A stretch of 64,000 nt of DNA, taken from positions 1 to 64,000 of the forward strand of contig BIFP01000072.1 of NCBI GenBank assembly GCA_005402585.1. The letters are read 5' to 3'. This stretch comes from Micromonosporaceae bacterium KJ-029 (GTDB lineage: Bacteria > Actinomycetota > Actinomycetes > Mycobacteriales > Micromonosporaceae). Positions 7,525-15,622 of the stretch are shown here, piece by piece. Position numbers and translations under genes: made by a program. Below the pieces are notes generated by a model. The model had not been told where the DNA came from. It did no database searches and saw only the letters and a program-made list of their open reading frames with translations. Position 1 is the stretch's first letter, and each line of letters starts with the position of its first letter.

Positions 7525-8351
7525 TGGTGCTTCTCTCCCCGGCCGAGCGGGACGTCGTGGTCGCCCGGTTGCGGGGCGCCGGCTGCGTCTGGGCCGAGGA
7601 CGAGACCCGCCTGCTCGTCGAGGCCGCCGGCAGCCCGGAGGCGCTGACCGGTCTGGTCGAGCGACGGGTCACCGGGGAGCCGCTGGAGTACCTGCTCGGC
7701 TGGGCGGAGTTCTGTGGCGAGCGGATCGGCGTCCAACCGGGGGTGTTCGTGCCCCGTGCGCGTACCGCCCTGCTGGTCTCGGCCGCCGCGGCGGTGACCG
7801 GGGCAGCGGCGGCGGTGGTGGAGCTGTGCTGCGGCACCGGTGCGATCACCCGGGCCCTGGCCGGCCGGCTGGTCGCCCCCCGGCTGCTGGCCGCGGTGGA
7901 TCTGGATCCGGCGGCGGTGGCCTGCGCGCGGCGGAACCTGACCGCTCTGGCCGTGCCGGTCTTCGCCGGTGACCTGTTCGACCCGTTGCCGCCGGCCTGG
8001 CGCGGCAGCCTGGACCTGGTGGTGGCCAACGCGCCGTACGTGCCGACGGCGGCGCTGGACCTGCTGCCCGCGGAGTCCCGACGGTACGAGGCGCCGGTGG
8101 CACTCGACGGCGGGCCGGACGGGCTGGCGGTGCTGCGCCGGGTCGCCGCTGACGCGTCGAGTTGGCTCGCTCCCGGTGGGCACCTGGTGGCCGAGATCGG
8201 CGAGGTCCAGGTCGACGAGCTTCGGGCGGTGCTGACCGGCGCCGGACTGGTGCCGACGGTGGTCCGGGACGCCGCCCTCGGCGCCACCGCCATGACGGCC
8301 TGCCGTCCGGGGTGTGGTCGGCACCCCGACCGGGCAGGGCGGCCGGGGTGA
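7524..8351 (+). CDS. PrmC-related protein N5-glutamine methyltransferase-like protein
   Basis: This SAM-dependent methyltransferase of the PrmC/HemK class has 275 residues. The substrate motif is NAPYVPT, where PrmC has NPPY; this NAPY form is typical of the actinobacterial PrmC-related branch whose substrate is unproven. Motif I appears as VVELCCGTGAITRAL and the acidic motif as AAVDLDPAAVACARRN. The start ATG overlaps the preceding stop by one base. The last dozen residues are a basic, low-complexity tail. A true prmC is expected elsewhere, beside prfA. Confidence 0.85.
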   Translation: MVLLSPAERDVVVARLRGAGCVWAEDETRLLVEAAGSPEALTGLVERRVTGEPLEYLLGWAEFCGERIGVQPGVFVPRARTALLVSAAAAVTGAAAAVVELCCGTGAITRALAGRLVAPRLLAAVDLDPAAVACARRNLTALAVPVFAGDLFDPLPPAWRGSLDLVVANAPYVPTAALDLLPAESRRYEAPVALDGGPDGLAVLRRVAADASSWLAPGGHLVAEIGEVQVDELRAVLTGAGLVPTVVRDAALGATAMTACRPGCGRHPDRAGRPG

Positions 8352-8433
8352 CCGGTCGACCGACCACCATGGCGGCCCGGCCGGACGAGAACTAGCCTCA
8401 CGTCAGGTCGTTACGGCGGGAGGCGGAATTCGG

Positions 8434-9486
8434 GTGGGTAGCGCAACGGTGCCGGTGGTGGTCGGAATCGACAACGGCGGCACGAGCAACAACACCACGG
8501 TACTCACGCTCGACGGCCGCTTCCTGGTCGACGAGCTGGTGGAGACGCCCAGCGAGGTGCAGGCCGGACCGGAGGCCGCGGTGGCGGCCATGGCCGCCGC
8601 GTTCGACGGCGTACTGGCCCGTGCCGGGGTGCCCCGCGAGCAGGTCCGCGCGGTGGGTCTGGACACGCCCGGCCCGGCTAGCGCCACCGGGGTGATCTCG
8701 TCGAAGGGGTCGACGAACTTCTCGCAGCCGGCCTGGCGGGGCCACGACATCCGGGGTGCGCTGGAGGCCCGGCTCGGGCTGCCGGTGGTCTACCACAACG
8801 ACGGCAACGCGGCGGCGCTCTACGCCCATCATGTCCACTTCGGCGCCGACGCGATGCGGCGGTCGTCGGTGTCGGCGATCGTCGGCACCGGGCTGGGTGG
8901 CGGCGTGGTCGAGAGCGGTCGGGTGATCTCCGGCGCGGCGGGCATGGCCGGCGAGCTGGGGCACGTCCAGATCCCCCTCACCACCGTGTTGGCGCCCGGC
9001 CAGCCGGTGCCGATCTGCGCCTGCGGTTTCGCCGGTGACGTGGAGAGCGTGGTCTCGCTGACCGCGATCGGCCGCAACCTGCTGCCGTACTGGCTGACCC
9101 GTTTTCCGGAGCATCCGCTGGCCGGCGAGTCGCTGGAGCGGGCGGCGAAGTTGGTCCGCGGCTACGGCGAGCGGGGCGACGAACTGGCCCGGGAGATCTT
9201 CTCGCAGCAGGCGAGAGCGCTCGGCGCGCTGTTCACCATCGTGGCCAACTTCACCGACCCGCACGCGTACTTCATCGGCGGTGGGGTGGTGGAGGCGTCG
9301 CCGGAGTTCCGCGACTGGTTCCTGGCGGAGGTGCGCGAGCACACCGTGCTCCGTGCGGAGCAGGCGGCCCTGGCCACCTTCGCGCTGGTGCCGGACCGCG
9401 ACATGGCCGGTGCGCGGGGCGTCGCGCTCGCCGCGCTGGAGGCGGTACGCGCCCTGCCGGCGCCGCCGCCCCTGGTCGGCGACTGA
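8434..9486 (+). CDS. ROK family sugar kinase/regulator-like protein
   Basis: This 350-residue ROK protein carries the ASKHA phosphate-binding start VVGIDNGGTSNN, a second block SAIVGTGLGGGVV and the AGELGHVQIP element that holds the zinc-ligand His. The zinc cluster, usually CXCGXXGCXE, reads CACGFAGDVES, so the third Cys is Asp. No helix-turn-helix precedes it, so it is a kinase-type rather than repressor-type ROK member; the sugar cannot be predicted. GTG 8434 follows GGAGG with suitable spacing and begins just before the ATPase strand, whereas the upstream open frame is not protein-like. A strong hairpin follows the stop. Confidence 0.87.
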   Translation: MGSATVPVVVGIDNGGTSNNTTVLTLDGRFLVDELVETPSEVQAGPEAAVAAMAAAFDGVLARAGVPREQVRAVGLDTPGPASATGVISSKGSTNFSQPAWRGHDIRGALEARLGLPVVYHNDGNAAALYAHHVHFGADAMRRSSVSAIVGTGLGGGVVESGRVISGAAGMAGELGHVQIPLTTVLAPGQPVPICACGFAGDVESVVSLTAIGRNLLPYWLTRFPEHPLAGESLERAAKLVRGYGERGDELAREIFSQQARALGALFTIVANFTDPHAYFIGGGVVEASPEFRDWFLAEVREHTVLRAEQAALATFALVPDRDMAGARGVALAALEAVRALPAPPPLVGD

Positions 9487-9537
9487 CCTGGCGGGCAGTC
9501 ACCCACCGCCCCCGCCCGCGGGGCCCGAGACGCCGGG

Positions 9538-9576
9538 GCTGACCGGGCCGGCGTTGCCCTTACCGGCCCGGTCAGC
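9538..9576. terminator. Strong hairpin between convergent ROK and DUF397 genes
   Basis: A perfect 14-bp stem (GCTGACCGGGCCGG at 9538-9551 pairing with 9563-9576) encloses an 11-base loop. There is no T run, which is normal for high-GC actinobacterial terminators. Its place between two convergent genes suggests that it acts in both directions. Confidence 0.75.
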
Positions 9577-9596
9577 GGCTCCGTGGATGCGCTGTC

Positions 9597-9797
9597 TCAG
9601 CGCGTCGGTGGCGCCTGGGCGAAGGTGCTCCAGGCCGTCGGCGGGAAGAGCAGCAGCGGGCCGTCCGGATCCTTGGAGTCGCGTACCGCCACCGTCCCGG
9701 GGACGACCGCCACCTCCACGCAGGCTCCCTCGTCGCCGCTGTGGCTGCTCTTGCGCCACCCGGCGACGGTCACCGCCGGGTTGATCGTCTGTGTCAT
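9597..9797 (-). CDS. DUF397 domain protein
   Basis: This 66-residue DUF397 protein is recognised by WRKSSHSGDEGACVEVA, VAVRDSKDPDGP and a closing WSTF. DUF397 proteins are encoded almost only in actinomycetes and typically sit beside an XRE regulator with a DUF5753 domain, as here. In Streptomyces such pairs (WhiJ-type loci) influence development and behave in part like toxin-antitoxin modules. The gene follows the XRE gene by 4 bp on the same strand, so the two form one operon. Confidence 0.93.
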   Translation of the reverse strand: MTQTINPAVTVAGWRKSSHSGDEGACVEVAVVPGTVAVRDSKDPDGPLLLFPPTAWSTFAQAPPTR

Positions 9798-9801
9798 GCC
9801 A

Positions 9802-10647
9802 TTACCGTCCCTTCAGGATTTTGACGAGTTCGTCGCGGCTGGCCGCCGGGCTGAGCGCGACGGTCCGCAGGTGCTCCATGATCTTGGTGCAGGTACGCAG
9901 GTCGCCGGGCCGGTCGAGAACCATCTGCCCGGCGACCGTCTCCACCGAGGCGATGATCGGGTCCTCCGGGTCGGCGAATTCGAGGATGTGCAGCGAACCG
10001 CGGGTGCCCCGGTGGTAACCGGCGGCCAACGGGATCACCTGGACGGTGATGTTCGGCAGCTCGCTCATCTTGAGCAGGTGGCTCAACTGCCCCTGCATCA
10101 CCGTGTGGTCGCCGACCGGACGCAGCAGCGCGGCCTCGTCGAGGATGGCGTCGAAGATCGGCGGTTCGTCCCCGGCCAGCCGCTGCTGCCGGTCCAGCCG
10201 CAGGTGCACACGCTGTTCGACCTGGTCGTCGCTGAGGGTGTGCGGGCCGCCCCGCATGACGCCGCGGATGTAGTCGGCGGTCTGCAACAGCCCCGGCACC
10301 ACCGACGGCTCGAAGTTGGCGATGCCGGTGGCCTCGGCCTCCAGCGCGATGAAGTCGATGGTGCGCCGGTCCAGCAGGTACGAGTAGGAGACCCACCAGC
10401 CGGGCTTGCGCGCGTCCTTGGCCAACGAGACGGCCGCCGCGACCTCGTCCGTGCCGACCCCGTAGAGGGTGAGCAGGGCGCGCACGGTGGCCGGGCTGAC
10501 CAGGGTCTGCGCGTTCTCGTAGCGGGAGAGTGTGCTGCGGGTGCTGTTGATCTCGTCGGCCGCAGCCTCCAGGGTGAGGCCGGCGGCCTCCCGGTGGTGG
10601 CGCAGGGCGATGCCCAGCCGGCGGGCGCGTGCGGTCTTCGGAGCCAT
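9802..10647 (-). CDS. XRE-family regulator with C-terminal DUF5753 domain
   Basis: This 281-residue protein has an N-terminal helix-turn-helix (residues about 8-60: LRHHREAAGLTLEAAADEI, then STRSTLSRYEN) followed by a DUF5753 (Scr1-type) domain. The latter shows EAEATGIANFEPSVVPGLLQ and VIPLAAGYHRGTRGSL. I chose ATG 10645-10647, just before the helix-turn-helix; the longer frame adds 12 unlikely residues. It is the partner of the DUF397 gene and likely a DNA-binding, ligand-sensing or antitoxin-like component. What it regulates is not visible from the sequence. Confidence 0.9.
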   Translation of the reverse strand: MAPKTARARRLGIALRHHREAAGLTLEAAADEINSTRSTLSRYENAQTLVSPATVRALLTLYGVGTDEVAAAVSLAKDARKPGWWVSYSYLLDRRTIDFIALEAEATGIANFEPSVVPGLLQTADYIRGVMRGGPHTLSDDQVEQRVHLRLDRQQRLAGDEPPIFDAILDEAALLRPVGDHTVMQGQLSHLLKMSELPNITVQVIPLAAGYHRGTRGSLHILEFADPEDPIIASVETVAGQMVLDRPGDLRTCTKIMEHLRTVALSPAASRDELVKILKGR

Positions 10648-10959
10648 GGATCGATGGTCGCACGTATTTGGGACTCTGTACATGAGAGAACGTCGGTGAG
10701 AGTTGCATTCATGCCCATGGAGCTGTCAATCTGTTAGCAAGTCCTCACCGTCGGTTGTCGTGGCGACGGTGGCGGTGAGCGACCGGAGGGGATGGGGCGC
10801 GCGGCGGTCGGGTTTTTCCCCCGTACCCGGCCGCCGCGTGCCACGCCAGTTTGTCGGGCACCGGAAGGGAATCGACGTGCTTGGAGACTGTCGGGACACC
10901 TCGCGGTGGCAGCCTCTGGCCGGTCGGCGGGTGTTCGCCGGGCGCCCCGGTGGCCGGCG
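10648..10959. other. Intergenic region, divergent promoters expected
   Basis: These 312 bp separate the minus-strand XRE gene from a plus-strand small hypothetical gene. I see no convincing coding frame, hairpin or known operator. An AT-richer patch around 10655-10735 is the likeliest promoter zone. Confidence 0.4.
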
Positions 10960-11196
10960 ATGACCCGCTTCCTGGTCGTGCTGACCGATGTCCGCCCGTA
11001 CGAGGGGGACGGTCGGAACGAGCGGGCCGCACCCGAGCGTCGGCGTCAGGTGGTCGGCGCGAGCAGCCGGGAGGCGGCCGACCGGATCGCCGGGGCGTTC
11101 ATGTCCCTGGGCATGGTGCGGGCCGGGCGGCAGCGGGTCAAGGTGATCGCCATCGGCCGGCGGCACGCCTTCGGCGAGCGGGAACTGGCGGGCTGA
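10960..11196 (+). CDS. Small hypothetical protein, 78 residues
   Basis: The frame from ATG 10960 begins MTRFLVVLTDVRPYEGDG and ends FGERELAG. It alternates a short beta-like hydrophobic strand, a charged Arg/Glu-rich linker, a helix-like segment (SREAADRIAGAFMSLGM) and a basic strand (RQRVKVIAIGRR), so a small alpha/beta fold is plausible. There are no Cys residues and no signal peptide. The frame is open further upstream, but only as Arg/Pro-rich GC-driven sequence. I do not recognise the family. It lies between the XRE regulator and ddl without a visible operon partner. Confidence 0.55.
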   Translation: MTRFLVVLTDVRPYEGDGRNERAAPERRRQVVGASSREAADRIAGAFMSLGMVRAGRQRVKVIAIGRRHAFGERELAG

Positions 11197-11366
11197 CAGC
11201 GTCCGGGCAGGTCAGCGGCACGACCGCCCGGTAACGCACCGTATAGGACTCATTGACCGAATGCCGCGACCGCACGTTCTCGCAGGGTATCGACTACCCG
11301 TTCTCGCCACGCACAGTAAGGTCATCCGGGAGAGCGCCAGCAGTGCGTCCCGGAAAGGTGACCGCA

Positions 11367-12473
11367 GTGACCACCCCAGGCAAGACCCGCGTGGCGATCG
11401 TCTTCGGCGGCCGCAGCCCGGAACACGGCATCTCCTGCGTCAGTGCCGGCAGCGTGCTCGGTGCGCTCGACCCGGACGAGTTCGAGGTGGTGCCGGTCGG
11501 CATCACCCGGGCCGGTCAGTGGGTGCTGACCAGCGGTGACCCGGCCGAACTGGCGATTGCCGCGCGCCGGCTGCCGGAGATCACCGCTGAGTCGGGCACG
11601 GACATCGTGCTGCGCGCCGACCCGACCGGCAACGGCCTGCTGGTGCTGGACCCGACCGAGGGGCCGCGGGCACTGGCCGATGTGGACGTGGTGTTCCCGG
11701 TGCTGCACGGCGCCTACGGCGAGGACGGCACCATCCAGGGCATGCTGGAGATGGCCGGCATCCCGTACGTCGGGGCGAAGGTGTTCGCCTCGGCCGCCGC
11801 CATGGACAAGGAGTTCACCAAGAAGCTCTGCGCCGCCGAGGGCATTCCGGTCGGCCCGTACGCGGTGCTGCGCAGCGGGATGACGTTGAGCGAGGCGGAC
11901 AAGCAGCGGCTCGGGCTGCCGGTCTTCGTCAAGCCCTCGCGGGCCGGGTCGTCCTTCGGCATCACCAAGGTGAACGACTGGGCCGACCTGGACGCGGCCA
12001 TCGCCACCGCCCGGGAGATCGACAGCAAGGTGCTGGTCGAGGGGGCGATCGCCGGCCGCGAGATCGAGTGCGGAGTGCTGGAGGGCGAGGCCGGCGGCAT
12101 GCCGGAGGCGTCCGTACTCGCCGAGGTGCGGGTGGTCGGCGACTACGACTTCTACGACTTCGAGGCCAAATACATCGACGCGGAGTCCGCCTGCGAGTAC
12201 GACATCCCGGCCGACCTGCCGGAGCGGGTCACCCGGCAGGTGCGCGAGTACGCGGCGCGGGCCTTCACCGCGTTGGACTGCGCCGGACTGGCCCGGGTCG
12301 ACTTCTTCGTCACCCCGGAGTTGGACGTCTACCTGAACGAGATCAACACGATGCCGGGCTTCACGCCGACGTCGATGTTCCCCCGGATGTGGGCGGCGGC
12401 CGGCCTGGAGTACCCGAAGCTGGTGGACCGGCTCATCCGCACCGCGCTGACCCGTGGCCCCGGCCAGCACTGA
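11367..12473 (+). CDS. ddl: D-alanine--D-alanine ligase
   Basis: Ddl joins two D-alanines with ATP for peptidoglycan precursors in the cytoplasm. The 368-residue protein starts TRVAIVFGGRSPEHGISCVS. It has the ATP-grasp glycine-rich loop PSRAGSSFGI, VEGAIAGREIECGV and the C-terminal metal and substrate block EINTMPGFTPTSMFP. I chose GTG 11367 because it lies six codons before the first beta strand and has a purine-rich GGAAAGG upstream. Another GTG three codons earlier is possible. The gpsA-ddl-DUF3515-thiL neighbourhood matches other actinobacteria. Confidence 0.96.
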   Translation: MTTPGKTRVAIVFGGRSPEHGISCVSAGSVLGALDPDEFEVVPVGITRAGQWVLTSGDPAELAIAARRLPEITAESGTDIVLRADPTGNGLLVLDPTEGPRALADVDVVFPVLHGAYGEDGTIQGMLEMAGIPYVGAKVFASAAAMDKEFTKKLCAAEGIPVGPYAVLRSGMTLSEADKQRLGLPVFVKPSRAGSSFGITKVNDWADLDAAIATAREIDSKVLVEGAIAGREIECGVLEGEAGGMPEASVLAEVRVVGDYDFYDFEAKYIDAESACEYDIPADLPERVTRQVREYAARAFTALDCAGLARVDFFVTPELDVYLNEINTMPGFTPTSMFPRMWAAAGLEYPKLVDRLIRTALTRGPGQH

Positions 12474-12512
12474 CCTCCGGCCGGCGGCCCACGAGTAGGG
12501 GTTGGCCCCGCC

Positions 12513-13136
12513 TCAGGAGGTGCAGCCGGAGGGAACCGGGCCGGCCGAGGGGACCGATTCGACGATCGTCGCGGAGACGGGGGAGACCCACTGCAACGCC
12601 TCGCCGTAGAAGTGCGGCACCCGGACCGTGATCGCGGTCTCCCGGTCGACCGTGGTGAGCACCGTGGCGTCGGCCTGCTCCACCCCGTGCCAGCAGACCG
12701 AGTTGACCAGGTAGACGTGGTCAGTGGGCTGAACCTCGGGCTCGGCACCGCCGCAGGCCACCGTCAGCGCCGGGTCGCCGTACGCGGCGTTCTGCTCCGG
12801 TCCGGCGGTGACCGGCCTCTGCGACAGGTCACGGATCGACGCGGGCAGCTGCGACAGCAGGGCGCGGCAGACGATGGCCGGGCGCTCGGCCAATGCCGGG
12901 GCGGCCATCTCGACGGGCGCGGTGGACTGCGGCCGGAGCGAGGTCGGTGACGGCTCCGGGGCGGGGTCCGGGGTGTCCGGGGCGAAGTTGGCGAACGCGA
13001 GGGCGCCCACCAGCAGCGCCACCGGAAGGGCTACCGCCGTGGCGATCAGGGCCGCAGAGCGGTTGGCCCGGTCGGTTGCCGGGGCGTCCTCGGGGCGCTC
13101 GGCCTCGACGACCGGGGATCGGGAGTTCTCGTCCAC
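12513..13136 (-). CDS. DUF3515 membrane-anchored protein
   Basis: This 207-residue protein has a charged N-terminus, one transmembrane helix at about residues 29-50 (LIATAVALPVALLVGALAF), a Pro/Ser-rich linker and an outer domain. The outer domain contains three Cys (IVCRALL, VACGG, SVCWHG) plus a C-terminal Cys, so disulfides are likely. It matches the actinobacterial DUF3515 family, whose gene commonly lies next to ddl and thiL; the function is unknown. Start GTG 13134-13136 directly abuts the TAA of the upstream RAM-domain gene, so the pair is cotranscribed. Confidence 0.85.
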   Translation of the reverse strand: MDENSRSPVVEAERPEDAPATDRANRSAALIATAVALPVALLVGALAFANFAPDTPDPAPEPSPTSLRPQSTAPVEMAAPALAERPAIVCRALLSQLPASIRDLSQRPVTAGPEQNAAYGDPALTVACGGAEPEVQPTDHVYLVNSVCWHGVEQADATVLTTVDRETAITVRVPHFYGEALQWVSPVSATIVESVPSAGPVPSGCTS

Positions 13137-13370
13137 TTACAGGCGCACCACCGAACACGTGAGGGTGCGGGTGATGCCGGGCACCATCTGCACCTTGCTG
13201 ACAATGAGTTTGCCCAGCTCGTCGACGGTGTTCGCCTCGGTGAGCACGACCACGTCGTACGGCCCGGTGACCGCGTCGACCCGGACCACGCCGGCGAGGT
13301 CCGCGATGAGACCGGCCACGTCACGCGCCCGGCCGACCTCGGTCTGGATGAGGATGTACGCCTGCACCAC
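13137..13370 (-). CDS. Stand-alone Lrp/AsnC ligand-binding (RAM) domain protein
   Basis: At 77 residues this is only the alpha/beta RAM effector domain of Lrp/AsnC regulators, without a helix-turn-helix. MVQAYILIQTEVG, VDAVTGPYDVVVL and the MVPGITRTLTC segment are typical. Such proteins assemble as dimers or decamers and bind amino acids, and may modulate full-length Lrp proteins. The gene is first in a two-gene unit with the DUF3515 gene. Confidence 0.9.
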   Translation of the reverse strand: MVQAYILIQTEVGRARDVAGLIADLAGVVRVDAVTGPYDVVVLTEANTVDELGKLIVSKVQMVPGITRTLTCSVVRL

Positions 13371-13468
13371 GACTCGGCCTCCCTCCGTCGCCGCCTGCCA
13401 AAGCGGCCCGAAGGGAGAAAGTACCTTACGGACCAGGTGTGATCCCTATCGGTGGTCAAGGAGAAGCG

Positions 13469-13557
13469 GTGAGCGAGCGGGATGGAGCGGCGGCGTGAGC
13501 GCGAGGAGTGAGCCGGGTTTGCGAGCCCCGCAGTCGCGAACTGAGGTGGCACCGTGA
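13469..13557 (+). other. Chain of two micro-ORFs leading into thiL
   Basis: GTG 13469 sits behind an ideal AAGGAG and runs 9 codons (VSERDGAAA) to TGA 13496-13498. GTG 13495 overlaps it and runs 20 codons, starting VSARSEPG, to TGA 13555-13557, overlapped by the thiL GTG at 13554. The only good ribosome site in this leader is at the head of the chain, so thiL translation probably depends partly on re-initiation. No TPP riboswitch motif was recognised here. Confidence 0.6.
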
Positions 13558-14492
13558 GTGTCGCGGGTGTCGGGGAGTTCGGCCTGATCGACCGGGTGAC
13601 CGCCCGGCTGTCGTACGGATCCAGCGTGCTGCTCGGCCCTGGCGACGACGGCGCGGTGGTCGCCGCGCCGGATGCCCGGGTGGTCGCCTCGACCGACGTG
13701 CTGGTCGAGGGACGGCACTTCCGGCGGGACTGGTCCGGGGCGCGGGAGATCGGGCACCGGGCGGCGGCGGCGAACCTCGCCGACGTGGTGGCGATGGGAG
13801 CCACCCCGACCGCCCTGCTGGTGGCGCTCTGCGTACCGGCCGGCCTCTCCACCGGCTGGGTGGAGGAACTCGCCGACGGGCTCGGTGCCGAGGCGGCCGG
13901 CGTCGGCGCCAGCGTGGTGGGTGGGGACATGTCGGCCAGCCCCACGCTGACCATCGCGGTCACCGCCCTCGGTGACCTGGCCGGCCGGCCACCGGTGACC
14001 CGCGCCGGTGCCCGCCCCGGTGACCTCGTCGCCCTGGCCGGCCGCACCGGGTACGCGGCCGCCGGCTTTACCGTGCTCTCCCGGGGGTTTCGTACGCCCC
14101 GGCTGCTGGTCGAGGCGTACCGGCGGCCGGAGGTGCCCTATTCGGCCGGGCCGCTGGCCGCCCGGCTCGGCGCCACCGCCATGATCGACGTCTCGGACGG
14201 GCTGCTCGCCGATCTCGGGCACGTGGCCAAGGCCAGCGGGGTGGCCGTCGACATCGACCGGGACGCCTTCGAGGTGCCACCGCAGATGCGCGACGCCGCC
14301 CAGGCGCTCGGCGTCGACCCGTACTCCTGGTTGCTGGCCGGTGGCGACGACCACGCCCTGGCCGCGGCCTTCCCCCCGGCGACGGCGCTGCCGGAGGGCT
14401 GGCGGGCGATCGGCCGGGTCGCCGAGGGCTCCGGTGTGACGGTGGACGGCCGCCCGTTCGACGGTCCGGCCGGCTGGGACCACTTCCGCTGA
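13554..14492 (+). CDS. thiL: Thiamine-monophosphate kinase
   Basis: ThiL phosphorylates thiamine monophosphate to thiamine pyrophosphate. The 312-residue protein has GEFGLIDRVTARL at the start, the Mg-ATP loop LGPGDDGAVV, VASTDVLVEGRHF, then NLADVVAMGATP, VGGDMS and the late DVSDGLLADLGH and LAGGDDHAL blocks, all characteristic of the PurM-like ThiL fold. Length is normal for the family. The start GTG overlaps the preceding micro-ORF stop and has GAGG eight bases upstream. Neighbours (ddl, DUF3515) match actinobacterial synteny. Confidence 0.96.
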   Translation: MSVAGVGEFGLIDRVTARLSYGSSVLLGPGDDGAVVAAPDARVVASTDVLVEGRHFRRDWSGAREIGHRAAAANLADVVAMGATPTALLVALCVPAGLSTGWVEELADGLGAEAAGVGASVVGGDMSASPTLTIAVTALGDLAGRPPVTRAGARPGDLVALAGRTGYAAAGFTVLSRGFRTPRLLVEAYRRPEVPYSAGPLAARLGATAMIDVSDGLLADLGHVAKASGVAVDIDRDAFEVPPQMRDAAQALGVDPYSWLLAGGDDHALAAAFPPATALPEGWRAIGRVAEGSGVTVDGRPFDGPAGWDHFR

Positions 14493-14543
14493 TCCGTCCG
14501 GGCGCCTTCGGGTAAGGAGCCGTCGTGGTCGTAACCTTTACGG

Positions 14544-15011
14544 GTGCGCGAGATCGAGATCCACGAGGTGCCGTTCGACTCCCCGGTGGCGCAGCGGTTG
14601 ATCACCGCCGCCCTGGCCGACCTGGGCGCCCGGTACGGCGGCAGCGGCGACGAGACCCCGGTCGACGCCAGCGAGTTCGCGGCGCCCGCCGGGGCGTTCC
14701 TGGTCGCCCACCTCGACGGGGAGCCGGTCGGCTGCGGTGGCTGGCGCAGCCACGGTGACCAGGGCGACACCGCCGAACTGAAGCGGATGTACACCGCTCC
14801 GCAGGCCCGGGGGCACGGCGTGGCCCGCTCGGTGCTGGCCGCCATCGAGCACTCGGCTCGCGAGCAGGGCCGCAAACGGATCATCCTGGAGTGTGGCGAC
14901 CGGCAGCCCGAGGCGATCGCCATGTACACCTCGGCCGGTTACGAGCGGATCCCCAACTTCGGCTACTACGCCGACGCGCCCGGCTGCCTGTCCTTCGGCC
15001 GCACCCTCTGA
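14544..15011 (+). CDS. GNAT family N-acetyltransferase
   Basis: This 155-residue GNAT has the acetyl-CoA pyrophosphate-binding motif as RMYTAPQARGHGVARSVL near residue 81, followed by AAIEHSAREQGRKRIILE and AIAMYTSAGYERI, giving a standard single-domain layout. GVPVGCGG-like strand chemistry (EPVGCGGWRS) precedes it. The start is GTG 14544. The substrate is unknown. It follows thiL by 51 bp and may share its transcript; a GGGGCCCC-cored repeat begins 5 bp past the stop. Confidence 0.9.
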   Translation: MREIEIHEVPFDSPVAQRLITAALADLGARYGGSGDETPVDASEFAAPAGAFLVAHLDGEPVGCGGWRSHGDQGDTAELKRMYTAPQARGHGVARSVLAAIEHSAREQGRKRIILECGDRQPEAIAMYTSAGYERIPNFGYYADAPGCLSFGRTL

Positions 15012-15016
15012 CGGAG

Positions 15017-15070
15017 TAAGGAGGGGCCCCCTTTTAACGCCTCGTGTATAGGAGGGGCCCCTTCCTAACA
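15017..15070. repeat. GGGGCCCC-cored intergenic repeat, copy 1 of 4
   Basis: This 54-bp element consists of two similar self-complementary units (TAAGGAGGGGCCCCC then TTTTAACG, and AGGAGGGGCCCC then TTCCTAACA) joined by about 11 bases. Very similar elements occur at 19476-19528, 51439-51491 and 59680-59731, always directly after a gene end. It could act as a terminator-like or mRNA 3'-end structure, or be a non-autonomous mobile repeat. Confidence 0.85.
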
Positions 15071-15092
15071 TCCGGCGGACGCGGACGCGGAC

Positions 15093-15120
15093 GGCGGATG
15101 GCGGATGGCGGATGGCGGAT
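15093..15120 (+). repeat. Four tandem GGCGGAT heptamers
   Basis: Four perfect heptamers follow a GCGGAC triple repeat in the convergent spacer between the GNAT gene and rpmB. A microsatellite like this is prone to slippage. It is not within a gene, and no regulatory role is evident. Confidence 0.85.
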
Positions 15121-15154
15121 GGCAGGGGCCTGGTCCGGGCGCGGACACGACAAA

Positions 15155-15182
15155 GCCGGCGGGCCCGCTGGGGCCCGCCGGC
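15155..15182 (-). terminator. Terminator of rpmB
   Basis: A 12-bp perfect stem (GCCGGCGGGCCC paired with GGGCCCGCCGGC) with a 4-base loop lies 21 bp beyond the rpmB stop on the minus strand. It is followed in that direction by TTTGTCGTG, a weak T tract. The position fits an intrinsic terminator. Confidence 0.75.
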
Positions 15183-15203
15183 AGTGGCGATCGTGTTGCC
15201 GCG

Positions 15204-15395
15204 TCAGGCGCGGGCGACCTTGCCCGCCTTGATGCAGGACGTGCAGACCTTCAGCTTCTTGGTCGTGCCGCCACCGGCCGGGGTACGCACCGACTGGATG
15301 TTCGGGTTCCAGCGGCGGTTGGTCCGCCGGTGCGAGTGGGACACGTTGTGGCCGAAGCCCGGCCCCTTGCCACAGACGTCACACACGCTAGCCAC
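15204..15395 (-). CDS. rpmB: 50S ribosomal protein L28
   Basis: L28 is a small basic protein of the large ribosomal subunit. The 63 residues start MASVCDVCGKGPGFGHNVSH and contain RRTNRRWNPNIQ and KVCTSCIKAGK. The four cysteines (two CxxC pairs) make it the zinc-binding C+ form, so a zinc-free paralogue under Zur control may exist elsewhere. Start GTG 15393-15395. It is transcribed away from the DAK2-recG operon, as is usual in actinobacteria. Confidence 0.97.
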   Translation of the reverse strand: MASVCDVCGKGPGFGHNVSHSHRRTNRRWNPNIQSVRTPAGGGTTKKLKVCTSCIKAGKVARA

Positions 15396-15622
15396 GGGAT
15401 ACTCCTGGGATTGAAACGTTCATGAGGTCGCCGCCAGGCGCTGCCCGGGCAACCTGGCCAGGGTACCCGATGGCGAATCCGCCCGCCCAACCGGGCTCGG
15501 CCCCGGCTACCGGGAGCGGGTCACGCCGGAGGTTGTCCGGCGGCAGCGGCGCGGGAATCCGGACGAGGGAGGACACGCCCGGCGGTCCGGCGACTGTCAG
15601 CGTACGCCAGTAGGCTTCCACC

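Noticed and set aside
13371..13553. TPP riboswitch before thiL
   Set aside because: The thi-box pattern could not be recognised; the leader instead holds a ribosome site and micro-ORFs.
15072..15120. Phase-variable promoter at the GGCGGAT repeats
   Set aside because: The repeats lie between two convergent genes, downstream of both, so no promoter is expected.
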